In this document: positions 24,661-36,700 of the stretch, piece after piece
Layout of the letters: the number at the start of each line of letters is the position of its first letter
How positions within the stretch are numbered: the first letter of the stretch is position 1
Source of the DNA: Owenia fusiformis
Taxonomy: Eukaryota > Annelida > Polychaeta > Sabellida > Oweniidae
Direction: 5' to 3'
Length of the DNA: 60,000 bases
Assembly (NCBI GenBank): GCA_903813345.2
Contig: CAIIXF020000012.1
Span: 21,032,184 to 21,092,183, forward strand
Notes under the pieces: generated by a model
The model's database searches: none
Told to the model about the DNA's origin: nothing
The model's input: only the letters and a program-made list of their open reading frames with translations
Position numbers and translations under genes: made by a program

Positions 24661-26030
24661 AATACTGTTTAGATTGACTTCAGTTTTTTCAAAATCATCT
24701 ACCCTCTGTAAAGAAAAAAAGGTGCACGGTCCTTTATCAGTCATAACTTTTTCAAAATTTTGTATAATTTTGTATTAAATTCTTGGAGCTGGTATACATA
24801 TTTTGAATAACTGGTGGAAATTTTGAAAAATTAGATAAAAATTTCCTTTAAATTACATCATACATTAATTGTGAATTACAATTTGCTATTATACAGTGTA
24901 ATACATTTTCCTTTGAGCCTGGGACATCATTCTAACATTATGTTATATTCTTGATACCATTGTAAAGCCCATTCCAAACTGGTCATGACTGACAGCTTTG
25001 AAATAAGCATTGACACACATACAATTATGGAAGTGCCAAAACCCGTCAAAAACATGATTTTTAGACAATTTTATGCCTTAAATAGCAGTGAAATTAGGGA
25101 TAGGATATGTAACCATTTTGCTCAATAAACACATTTATATATCACATCTGACAAAAATTTTGGTATGCATAAGCTGAATATAGGATGCATAACATATTTA
25201 TGGGTCATTGAGAAAGATTAAAGGTTATAATTACCTTACAATTTCAAATTTATTGTAATATATGTTACTCCTATACCCCTTATTTTGAACTGAGAAAATA
25301 CCTCTGGATCTGAAGGATCTTACCTCAAATTCTATCACAAAATGGTTGTAATTAATCAGACTTTCATTCTACGAGTATAACTGATATTTTTCACAAAGTT
25401 TTATTGGATTCAAGACTTTTTAAAATGGTATATTTCTCTAAATGTAACTAACAATTTAATAGTATCAGAAGATCCCCTTCTTGAGCACATTGCTGGGTAA
25501 AGGATTTCCCAAATTTATGACGTCAATTTATGGTAAAAGGTCACACTCACGATTTTGGAAGTTGTTATATTCAATCCTTTTTGAATTGATACCATATATA
25601 CGAAATTCTTTGAATTTTTCTCCATTTGGTCAAAGTATTATATATAATACCTCTGAAAGTTTGGTATGATAACAACGAAAAATAAAAAATATATAATTGT
25701 TTAAGGACAATGCACCTTTTTTGTTTACAGAGGGTACAAGTTCAAATCTGACCTTTTCAAGGTCAAAAAAGGTCAAAAAGGTATTTTTTCAACTTGCTTC
25801 AAATTGACCGAATTATTTCAAATCTGACTTTAGATTTGAGATTTGACCTTCATTAACCTTCATTGATCTCAAGGTCAAAAAAATATTTGACCTTCTCGAG
25901 GTAAAAAAGGTATTTTTTCAACTTGCTTCAAATTGACCAATTTATTTTCAAAATCATTTAAATCTGACTTTAGATTTTAGATTTCACTTTCAATGAGTCC
26001 TTCAAAAACTTTTTGAAAAAAATTGAATTC
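24661..26030 (+). repeat. AGGTCA-rich dispersed repeat, split by the element at 24712-25734
   Basis: Left part 24661-24711 and right part 25735-26030 together form a copy of the family seen intact at 57.56-58.47 kb ('tcaaaatcatctacaagttc', 'caaatctgactttagattt', 'caaggtcaaaaaggtatttt'). Contains TCAAGGTCA at 25757-25765 and 25869-25877, and AGGTCA direct repeats four bases apart at 25760-25775. Confidence 0.8.
24712..25734. mobile_element. 1,023-bp non-autonomous element with TA target duplication
   Basis: Ends CCCTCTGTAAAGAAAAAA and its near complement TTTTTTGTTTACAGAGGG. Flanked by TA at 24710-24711 and 25735-25736. The empty site is known from other copies of the host repeat, where 'atctacaagtt' is uninterrupted, so exactly one TA was duplicated. 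This points to the IS630/Tc1/mariner or a related TA-targeting group. I see no transposase in the interior. Confidence 0.85.
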
Positions 26031-26704
26031 TTTTTTTCGATGTCAATCTTTTCTAAATATGCTAGATTTTCATAAAAAAACAATGTTGATTGTCTAACCA
26101 GGTTAAAAGGAAGAATAAATTATGTTTTAGATATCATTGTACCATTGGTTTCTATGAGAACTAAAATTTTGAAATGCATTTTTCTCAGAACCATTTTCAT
26201 GCACTGATAAGTTCATTTCTCGCTTGTTTATCAACCGATTTTCTTAATTTTTTCGGCAAAAAACATGGGAGGATGAATGCTATGCATTGGTATGAATTGT
26301 GGCTAATTAGAAGATATGAGTGACCTCTAAAAGTTGGTTTTAAATAAATTCACAAATTTTGGAACAAAAAGTCTATCAAAAACCACTTTTTGAAATTAAA
26401 AAAAAAAGTTTCACATATCACACTTTGATAACATTGGGTAAGACTACAATATAAGCCAAAGTGGTTTAAACTTTACACGGGGCCTTTAATAATATATTTG
26501 GATAAACAAAAAAGTCAACCCATTTAGCATTCAGGCCTGTAAGCAAATCCAAAATTTGACGTCCTGTTTAAGAACCTCTATTCTTACTTTTGAAAATGGA
26601 TACTACAAATACTCTGCCACATGAATATACTTGATGAGACTCGATAAACTTTAGTTCTGAGATAATGAGGAGTTTGTATCTTCCCCATGATGAAATACTA
26701 GAAG

Positions 26705-26842
26705 TTATTCAATGATTCAAGTGAAATACAGAAAATATTCTTCCCGAGAAGGTTGTATTTCACAATGCGCTAGCAGAGTGAAATACAGACGTTCAAGGGA
26801 AGAATATTTTCTGTATTTCACGAGAAATCATTGAATAACGTT
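26705..26842. mobile_element. about 138-bp palindromic MITE
   Basis: TTATTCAATGATTC...GTGAAATACAGAAAATATTC on the left is complemented by GAATATTTTCTGTATTTCAC...GAAATCATTGAATAA on the right, around a short GC-richer loop ('cacaatgcgctagc'). Confidence 0.75.
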
Positions 26843-28058
26843 TTTATTCCATGATTACCCATATAAAACTTGCCTTAATCAAGTCCCTTGGCTTGGGGCC
26901 GGAGAAACAGATCAACCTTCTCACCTCAGAGATATTTTACATCGATATTCCTTCAAAATCTTTATGGCCTTGTTGTTTGCTTTTTATTGTATTATACGAG
27001 ACATTTGATTTTCTTTCTTTTTTCTTCAATTTCATCAGCTGGAAGTGCAGTGTAGCGAAACATTTTTTCGACTTTCGTCTGCCAAATTGGATTTTGAAAT
27101 TTTTTACTAGTTCATGAAAACAATGTACATGCTTCATATTGATCTTTTTATATTCACAGATGTGTGTTTTTATCCTAAAATTATAAATTGTGATGATCAC
27201 CGTATCATTTCCTGATATTCAAATCAGATATTTCTAGCAAAATGCAAATATTAGCATACGTTGGTGTAAACTGATCACCATTGATTTTTTTCAATAATAG
27301 TCATATCCTGGATGGAAATTTGGGGGTTGGGATACTAGACCGTATCCCAACGCTGACTTCTTTTTCACTCTGTATCCAACGCTTAGTGGAATGTGCGTGT
27401 AAATACAGGATATATTTAAGTCACGTGCACCAATCAGATTGCAGGGAATTTCACCATCATGGAATAAACGATGGTATCCCAATACTAAGTCATTTGTCAA
27501 TGGTGCATGTTAATTAAGTCAATGCACCCTTGCTGAAACCATTTATGTTGGCTCTAGTACATTTCTTGATTGAATATTGACCTTTCCATTCATCAAAACT
27601 AATGAATACAGGTCAACAAGATTTTGTGGCACATTTTAAAACCTGCTGATAGCAGGGCTCGCATTAGCCACATTTTACGCATTAATCCCCTTGCATTCAA
27701 ATTCTAAGATTGAAAAAAAAATTGAATTGTCCCATATACCTGCTTCACATATTTCAAAATATATAAAGAGAGTAATGTACAGGGTGGGCCAAAAAAAACA
27801 ATACCCAACTTTAAATCAGAATAAAAATAGCTATGTTCAATATGATACATTGATTTATATATCATTTTAAAGGTAATCTATTTTCGAACAATTTGGTATA
27901 TAACACTATGTCATGAAATCAATATTAAAGTTTTGTTATGCTTATTTGGGAGGCCGGGTCGGTTTTTAAGGTATCCAGATTTTAGGGAGAAAATAGTAAA
28001 TCTGCGGAATAATGTTAATTTTTTATTCATAGAATATCATTTTGTTAGGTGAATACAT

Positions 28059-28544
28059 AAGGGTTATGTACTGGGAGGTTTTGGATACAGGGTTTATCCC
28101 AAGGGAAATATGTGTATCTCCCGAGGGACCGCAGGGACCGAGGGACATACACATATTTCCCGCGGGATAAATCCTGTATTCAAAACCGACCGTACATAAC
28201 AGATGTATTTCATACCTACTGAGGTTTTAGGTACATCATACCTCGTAAAGTTCCAAAATCCCAAAACATACGGTACACGTTTTCTTGTTCTTAAATTGCG
28301 AGATTTCCCCAAAATTTTTTTTTTTTAATGAAAAAAATGTGAAAAAATTGAAAAAAAAAATTGAAAAAATGTTGAAAAAAAATTATTTTTAAAAAAAAAT
28401 TGTAAACAAAATTTTAGAATTTTTTCAGGAGCGGGACCGGGATGGATACATGCTGTATCCATCCCGCCCCGCTCCTCGGTGATAGATCCCTAGATACAGC
28501 ATATATTCCCGCTCGTTATTTACCTAGAACCTTAGTAGGTATGG
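28059..28544. mobile_element. palindrome-rich insertion inside the mariner arm
   Basis: Comparison with the intact right arm (which reads straight through 'gaatacttgcttgg') shows 486 bp inserted between 7-bp AATACAT repeats (28052-28058 and 28545-28551). It is made of a palindrome at 28063-28200 (GTTATGTAC...GTACATAAC), a second inverted pair 28202-28234 / 28521-28553, a poly-A/T stretch, and a perfect hairpin GGGATGGATAC...GTATCCATCCC at 28439-28465. Because the second pair runs over the repeat, the exact end is uncertain. Confidence 0.65.
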
Positions 28545-28660
28545 AATACATGCTTGTATATTTGCATATTGTGTGACTAAACTTATTGTTTATGAATCTT
28601 AGTGTTGTTTGTTATCAATAAGTACTCAAAGGGGCTCTGTTCAAAGAAATTAAATGTATA

Positions 28661-28924
28661 TGTGACGAGGATTTTATTTTCCAACAAGACATTGCCTCGT
28701 ACCATAGATCAAAGGAGACATTGGCATTTCTTTGCAAACAAGGTGTCAATTTGATTAATCTCGATGCTTGGCCACCCAACAGCCACGATGCTAATGTGTT
28801 TGATTACCATACATGGAGCCATCTCTAAGAAATGGTACAATCAAAAGCATCCAATAAACAGCATTGATGAATTGAAACAAAATCCTAAAGTGCTGAAAGG
28901 AATTGCAACAGAAATCTCTCAATA
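28661..28924 (+). pseudogene. Tc1/mariner transposase, C-terminal remnant
   Basis: An open stretch of 55 codons to a TAA at 28826-28828 reads IFQQDIASYHRSKETLAFLC, then WPPNSHDANVFDY. This is the region around the second catalytic Asp (family form QQDNAPxH) and the following WPPxSPDLNPIE block. The Asp is kept, but Asn became Ile, and SPDLNP is altered to SHDANV, losing the third acidic site. After the stop a further 30 codons continue in another frame (KKWYNQKHPINSIDELKQNP), so at least one frameshift exists. The N-terminal half is missing. Confidence 0.8.
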
Positions 28925-30659
28925 AGGCTATTGATAGATTGCGCTAGCACTTGAAGCTTATTGTTGATGCAGAGGGGAGGGGGTGGGGTATATTGAACAA
29001 TTGTTAAAATTGTTTAAATAAATAAAGTGTAAAATGTTATTAAACAACACTGAAATTCATAAACAATAAATTTAGTCACATGATGATGCAAATATCAATA
29101 TCCAAGCAAGTATTCACCGAACAAAAGAATGATATTCTATAAATAAAAAATTAACATAATTCCTTAGATTTACTATTTTCTCCCTAAAATCTAGAGACCC
29201 CAAATAGCAACACGGCCTCCCAAATAAGTATAATAAAACTTTACTATTGATTTCATGACCTAGTGTTATATACCAAATTGTTTGAAAATGTATAACCTTT
29301 AAAATGATATGTAAATCAATGTACCATATAGAATGCAACTATTTTTATCCTCATTTGAAGTTGGGTATTGTTTTTTTTGGCCCACCCTGTATATTATTTT
29401 TCTTCCTGCAATCTTAAATGAAAAAAAACTGCTTTAAATTAGAGCAATTTCTGCACTCCTGCATGCTGGTGGTTTACATTTATGAACAGCTACACTGCTG
29501 TAATTAACTCTCTATAGCAAGTTTTGTTACAAGTAAAAGATTTTGGCTAAATCAAACCAAGTGAATACCTCTGTTTGGTGAACACCTGTGTCTAGCAAAC
29601 ACCAATTCTCAGCACATAAACCCCTGACTGCAGTTCAGTAAAAATGTTTTAGTGAACACATGTGTCTTCTGTATAAAATATTTTTCTGTAGTGAACACCT
29701 ACCTACAGTGAACACTGTGTTATATATGTAAATGGGCGATGGAAGGCCCGTGGGTGGCAAATATAAATAATAACAAAGTCCAAGATATTAAATATTAAAA
29801 TATCTATTTAAAATATCATAGTTCTTAGCTGTCCTAGCATTCTCAACTACTGCATACAAAAACAGCCAACACCAAAACTCATGAGTGAGTGAATGTGATC
29901 TATATATATAACATGAAGACATGAATGAAAAGTAAAAACAAACACAGCATAAAATACATACAAAACTGGTTTAAACAATAGAGCATATATACAAAAGTGA
30001 CTTGTTAAAATGAACAAGGAAACAAATGGGGATTGATCAATATGAAATTCAAAATATGAAATAGCCTGGTTACATATAGGGGTGCAATATGCATAAGTTT
30101 TACAATATATATTCCTGGTGGATTTAAAGAGAGGAGCGGATCGCTTTATAATCAATTGTATCATCTAGTGCTCTCTGGGCATTTCTCTGAAATATTCAAT
30201 ACTTTTGTCTTTCAAATCTATTACTTTTCTCCTAACTTTCTATCTTTAAAAACAGTTTTATATCTTGTCATCTTGATTAATACAATTATGTAATATAATC
30301 ATATGTAACTATATACACCCGCATGGGTGTCAGTTGCCTGTACACTGAACATTGATATAATTGATGAATAAACAACTATGCAAACTGTAAATATAATAAA
30401 TATATCCTCAGCATTCACCAAATGATAGAAGTTGTACATTACTATAGCTAATAGTGTATTGAGGCGTGATAGTCATAACTGTTTGCAGGGCACATGGATT
30501 ATTTTGGAAAAAATGTGGCTTTCAGATTCTATCCTAAAGATAAAATGGGTACCTTTTGCAGAGATATGTTGCAAGTTGTAAAAACTGTTGTGCTTAGTCA
30601 AAATGTTTCAATAATTCCAGAATTGAACAAGCTTTCATATGATATATAACATATGGGGG

Positions 30660-30709
30660 TATGCTATTTAAGATTGGTGGTTGACGGGGGACTGTCATTA
30701 TGAAACACC
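30660..30709 (-). mobile_element. possible solo mariner-type end next to exon 5
   Basis: On the minus strand, TA|CAGGGTGTTTCATAATGAC starts at 30709 and resembles a Tc1/mariner end. No partner end was found. It lies about 50 bp upstream of the exon 5 acceptor. Confidence 0.3.
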
Positions 30710-30757
30710 CTGTAGTTCATGAAATGCTATAATTATTTTTTGCTTTTATGATTTCAG

Positions 30758-33700
30758 TCACCATAATGACCACCCCCCACCAGTGGAGTATAAGATATCA
30801 AGCAATCATTCCAGTGGCTCGACGGACTCACATTCTACCTTTGAAGAAGTTGAAAGCCTTGATCTAGGATCCTCAAGCTCTGGTAGTTTTGGAGGTTCAT
30901 TAAGGTACAGTCAAGATGCCGTATTTGAGGGATTAAATGATAACAGAGTGCCGACAACAGCATTTGTGAAATATAAAGAACGTTCAGGTGTTCTCCCAAC
31001 AGTGGAAAAGCTGCAAAGACTGAGCTATACAAATACTGTTGAGAATGTTAGACCATCACGACAGCTATCAAATGACAGTAGTGTTAATACATCATTGAAT
31101 GACTCAAGCTCCATTCCAGAAAGTTCCTCTAAGTCATTTTTATCTCGCTCAGATAGTCGCATATCTACACTAAGCTCAGATTGGTCACCATTTTCATCAA
31201 GGCCACCCTCAAGAACACAAATCAACCAATTAATTCCCAAAGTGAGTAAAGCAACATTCGAAGAAGTTGAAAGTCTTGATTTTGGCAATGACATAGCTAA
31301 TTTTTTCTCTATGGATCCTGCACATAATATTGAGGATGTAACTAAATGGCTTCAGAATAGTGAGAAACCAAACTTTGAGGAAGATCAAGGGACCAAGAGT
31401 CCAAGTGGTATAATAGACAAAGAACGCAGACAGCTTATCCAACCAGATACAGCACCTGATGATGAAATACCATTTGCCAAGCACACTTTTAATAAATTGA
31501 GACATAAAAGTATCAAGTCCCATTCAAGGAGGTCAATTGATACAAGCTATTCATCAGAAAGTTCTGAGCAGAGTTTTTTGACAGTTTCAAATGGGAAAAT
31601 GGGGTCCAAGGATATTGTTTCCCCTGATTCAAAGCATTGTTCATCCACCTCTATTTCAAGTTTAAGTACTGAAAGTGAGCTTTGTAAGCTACCCTTTGAA
31701 ACTGAATACGAGTATCATGTTCGGTTGAGAAAATTGAACTCTTCTGCCAAGCAGAAGAAGGGGACAACCAGTTCTTGCAACTCTATTGCTCAATCAGTTG
31801 AGAGTAGCAATAGCTCATTTTCTAGTGGCAATTCCCCATTAGGTCAATCTAATATGAATTTTGATTATCATAAATCCAGTAACCATATGCATCATTCGGC
31901 TACAGCAGCCAACTATACTGCAGAAGATGTTCTTGCAAATCTAGGTTTTTGTAATATGCAGAATTTTCTTCCAGAAAGATTTTTAAGGGATTGGTTTGAT
32001 AAAATCAATGTTGAAAGAAATCAAAAAATAGCACAACTTCAACAAAATGAGATAGCATCAATGCTGGAGGGGATTGAATCAGAATCAAGCCTGAGAGTGC
32101 CATTACCTAAAAAAACTTCACTGCTACAGAGGAAGCACTCATCAGATGTTCAGTATAAAATGGATATTAGAAGTCGTAGATTGCTATCAACAAAACGCTC
32201 ACAATTTCATCGATCTGCTACTTTGGCGTCATTGCAATCCAGAGGTCAATTATCAACCAAACAGCTCAGTCCAAAACAATGGGACTTCAAACGTCGTGAT
32301 AGTATAGATGAATTAAAAGATGTTTTATCAGCTCATCAAATAAATCTTACCCAGGTGTCAACAGGAGAGAAAAAACGGAGACACTATGCTGGTCACAGAC
32401 AGAAGTCTCTTCCTCTTTACTTAGAATCTGTCTCTGAGGAAGAAGAGTCAAATAATGGCAGGAAAAAACTGAGTTTCATGGCAGAGGAGTTATCTGTGTC
32501 ATCAGCAGATAGTGATGCTGCACACAGTCACAAGAAATCAATTACAAACAGCTCAACATCAGACTCTGACATTGATTGGGACGGGACTGATGGGAAAGCA
32601 TCAGATAGTGTATTTCAGACTCCCTATCCTTTATTAGGAACATTAAAGAATAGTTCATTACTGCAAAGCTCATACCAGCCTACACCCACTGAAGAACTGG
32701 ATAAACAAGATGATACACTCAAAAATGACACCAAACATAATTCCTCATTGTCAGGAGAGAGTATGGAAGTTGCAGATATTTTTAATTCTAAAAAGGTCAT
32801 CAATGATTTGAAAGAACCTCAACATAGTCCTATAGTCCCAGCAATGGTGAGTATAGTGCTCAATGACACAGAATGCTGTCCACATGACTCTCTAGACAAA
32901 AATAAACACCACTTGCTCCATGTTGATACAAATCTCTCTATATCCCCTACCCTGTCTCCACAGCCTCAGTCTCCAATCACTGTGATTGAGCTGGAGGAAC
33001 TTGACAACACCATAGATAGAATTGATCAATCACCATCTCCCCAACAGCTGTCTACTGATGATACTCTCATATTGCCATTGCTTACAAGGAGAAAACTAAA
33101 ATCAGATAGCTCAAAGAAAATACATGAGAAAAATTCAAAAATATCCAAAAGTATTCAGGAGGATGATGGGCTACTATCTCCAATTTTAACATGGAGTGCA
33201 TTAGAAGTGCAATCAAATATGCTACAGCTTGCCTCCGTATTCAAAAATGATTTATGCATTGTCTCAGATAAGGGAACACAATGTGATCCGATGGTGCTGA
33301 ATTCAGGAGGGTCTGTTGAGAACACAGGAAATGGTAACAAAACTTCAACAGGAATTAACATTGGAATTCAGACACAAGCATGTGGTTTTAGTGCTCAGAT
33401 TATATTTGAGACAAACAAAGAGCATGAAGAATATCAGAGAAGAGGTAACAAAAAGATCAACACTGATGAAAAAAGCTCAAAAATATCGCTCAAGAGAACT
33501 AAATCAGATTCAATGAAAGAAATGGGGATAGGTGATGGTACAAATAGATTATTGAGAGCAAAAAGTTTACCACATTCTGGACAAACTGAAATAGTATGTG
33601 ATATTGCAAAGCTACAATATCCATCAGATCAAAATAACACACGCCAGTCTTTTTCTTTGAATAATCTCAAAGAAGCAAGTTTTGATTCTATGGCACATTC

Positions 33701-36700
33701 AGTTGGATCCTCTAAGATGAATGCATTTAGATGGAAACAAATGAGTTCAGAAACAGATGACATGTCAGAAATTACTCAAAGTCATTTTTCTGACAGTTCC
33801 CTTAAACCAGTTAGCAAGTCCAGAAGAGGTAGCCTCCAAAGACAACCAATAGTTTCCATAACTGATGAAGGGGATGCTTTTGAGATGGTACAGGAGTCTC
33901 TCGCTGAAAAAATGAATAGGATTTGGACATCAAACTGTTCTGAGGTTAAAACAAATGAATATGATGGTAATTCTCTGAAAGGCAATGAAATCCTTGTGGA
34001 TCATGTCCATCCTTTTTTCACATCCGTTGACCTGAGTAAGATATCTCAAGATGAAGAAGATGGTCCCATTAGAGTATCTTGTTGTGAAGTTCCTATTAGT
34101 ATAAAGGACACTGACAAGTCTTTAAAGTGTCATCATAGTGAACCTGATTCAGAGATAGAATCACTGAAAAATAAACCCGGCTCTACGGAAAATATATCCT
34201 GTTTCAATACATTGGTTATAACTGAAGACTTACAGGACAGCAAGACAGTTTCAGAACAAGAAAAGGTTCTCTCAAATGCACCAAAGAATGGTGAAGTTGT
34301 AGTGGCAAATAACCTGGATAAATTTGAAATAGACACATTCTGTCAGACAATCTCAGTCTCATCAGACAATGATCCAAATAAATGCCCCACTACTCCCATT
34401 GCAAGGATACCTCAAGATGATAGAGAAATGTTTAATGACACATTAGATTGTAACATTGATGACATAGTTTTTCAAAATCAAATCAAGTTAAAAGGAGATC
34501 AGTCTGATACATTGGATGCTAGTATTTTATCTTCAAATGAGGAAACAGAAATAATTGAAGATGGTGCTAATTTAGCTTGTATACCTGACTTCTCAACCAA
34601 AAATAAGAAAGAAAGTTTTAGTCACACCATCAATCCAAGTGATGACATTTTTATTGAACTGGTGAGAACATACATTGAAGGTATTATCAGTAGTGCACAG
34701 AACATAGAAAGTGATGATAGAAGGTGTTTGGCTTCAAACAGGAAATTAGGTAGACAAGAGCATCCTGTTGAAAGAGAAAAAACTTTGAATACTGTCAAAA
34801 ATTCAATCTTTTCATCAGAACAGTCTATTTCCATTGAGGGGTCAATTGATGAAGACCCTTATCCAGTTCATGATGTCCCAACATTTTCAGTTGAAAACAA
34901 CAGTCAGTGTGACAAACCCTCTTTAAATGAGCTGTCGAATGAAGAACAAAAGCAGCAAAAGGCAGATAGATCTAAAGAACAAAGCGAGGATATGTGTACT
35001 AAAATGAGTCAAACAAAAAGAGATGTGGATGTAGAAACATTAATTGGTGAATTGTGTAAGAAAGATAAAAAACTGAAGTTCAATAATAAAGCAAATGAGC
35101 TTGCAAAAAGTCTAAGCATTAGTGCACTGGACAATGCACTGGACAATGGTGATAAAGTTTTGGAATCAGTCCATGGTCACAACAAAAGGAAACTCATACT
35201 GATAAATAAGGGGGGCAACACATATGAGTCCTTGAACCAGAATTCAGAACTAAATGAGTATACTGAGAACAGTTCTCGTATTAACGATATTAATACTCTG
35301 TGCAAGGTAGATCAGACTGAAACTGAATATGATAGAACATCTTTCAGAGAGGACAAACCATTAAAGTGTGATAATGTTGTAAATGACATTGCCAAAGATT
35401 TGCTCACTGACAATGTTGAAAAACTGGGCAATGCTATGAAACGAATAGAATCAATTCAAGAAAAGAAAAGAAAGTTTAATTGTGTTGCTAATGACCTTGC
35501 CAAAGGTCTGCTCAATTGTGATACTGCTATTAAAATCACGAATGACGAAACTGAAACAAAAGAACTGAATGAAATGAACACAAGTATGAAGAATGCTGAT
35601 GTTAGTGCATATAAAATTAGTCAGAAGGTGTCATTAATGAATAAAGTCAAGTTGAAAGACATTAAAGCTGAGCACAGTTATGTGAATGATGAGTTAGATA
35701 TCATAAGAAATGGAGTATATGAAAAGAAAATAGAGCTGACAGATCCGGATATTAATGTATATGATATAGGTCGGAAGGGTTTCATAGATAAGGTTAAATA
35801 TACTAAAGCTGAGTATAGTAATGTGAAGGATGATATGATGTTATCAGAGCCTAGTTTAAATTTTGAAGACCAGACAGGACCCAGAAACGCAGGTAGACAG
35901 CCGAGATTATCATCACATCAAGATATTCATCCTGAGACAGCAGATGACAAAGAGAAAATTGATGAAGAATTAAATAAAAAAGTCACACCTGAAGTATTTG
36001 CAGACTGCATTAAGGAATTGAAGACATCACCTAAATTGAAAAGAAGGCTCAGATTGTCCAAGGCTGATGATTTTAAAACGAGGAAACTACCTGAGAGGTC
36101 AAATTCTTTATCACACTCTTTATCTTCGAGTTCAACAGATGATTCTGATTCACAAATACTTTCATGTGCAAGAGCCTTAATGTATCCTAAGAGACGAATA
36201 AAAACCTTGCCACATCAATACCAATCTCTTGAAGTAAATTCTGGGGATAGTTATAGCTTTGAAAGGAGTCTACAAGATACTCAGAGAATGAAAAGGTCTC
36301 AGACAGAACATTATACACCCAATGAGTGTGAACATATAATAATCACAGCCCCAGAAGATGATGGAGAAAATGAGAAATATCCTCTGTTTACAAAGCCTGT
36401 TGACACTCTTCATCTTACTATGCCTGATAGTTGGTGCTTGGATCATGACACTTCAGATTCAGCCCTATCATCTCTCTCTCCAATGAGTAACTGGACCCCT
36501 ACTGTTTTCCTATCCCCAATGAAAGACCCACATATTTCATCACCATTTGTGTCTGATAATAGTAAATCAGTGTTTGTACACAGTGAAGATCTGTCCCCCT
36601 TTGTCCCATTGAAACAACATCAGGCAACAGTTCCCGAGTCATTGGAATCAAAAGACTGGTGTCTTGGTGATAGAGCTGATATTTCAAATATCTCAGTAAA

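Larger units (their letters stand above)
27780..29389 (+). mobile_element. degenerate Tc1/mariner-like transposon with long inverted repeats
   Basis: Flanked by TA (27778-27779 and 29390-29391), with ends CAGGGTGGGCCAAAAAAAAC and its complement. Inverted arms are about 340 bp each once the insertion at 28059-28544 is removed (left arm to about 28606, right arm from about 29031). The middle holds a transposase remnant. Mismatches between the arms and the broken transposase show an inactive copy. Confidence 0.88.
4998..30757. other. intron 4, 25.8 kb, repeat-filled
   Basis: Phase 2 intron between exons 4 and 5. Named repeats inside it are listed separately. I see nothing recognisable in 4998-5987, 6100-6569, 8400-8850, 9572-10925, 10976-11450, 12249-14057, 14740-16420, 17920-22209, 24291-24660, 26030-26700, 26850-27779 and 29392-30700, apart from AT microsatellite patches and the low-confidence candidate at 20056-20200. 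Hidden phase 2-2 exons cannot be excluded. Confidence 0.6.

Noticed and set aside
30783-30785. Start codon for the giant frame at GTG
   Set aside because: Frame is open further upstream through an AG acceptor, and its phase matches exon 4; it is an internal exon.
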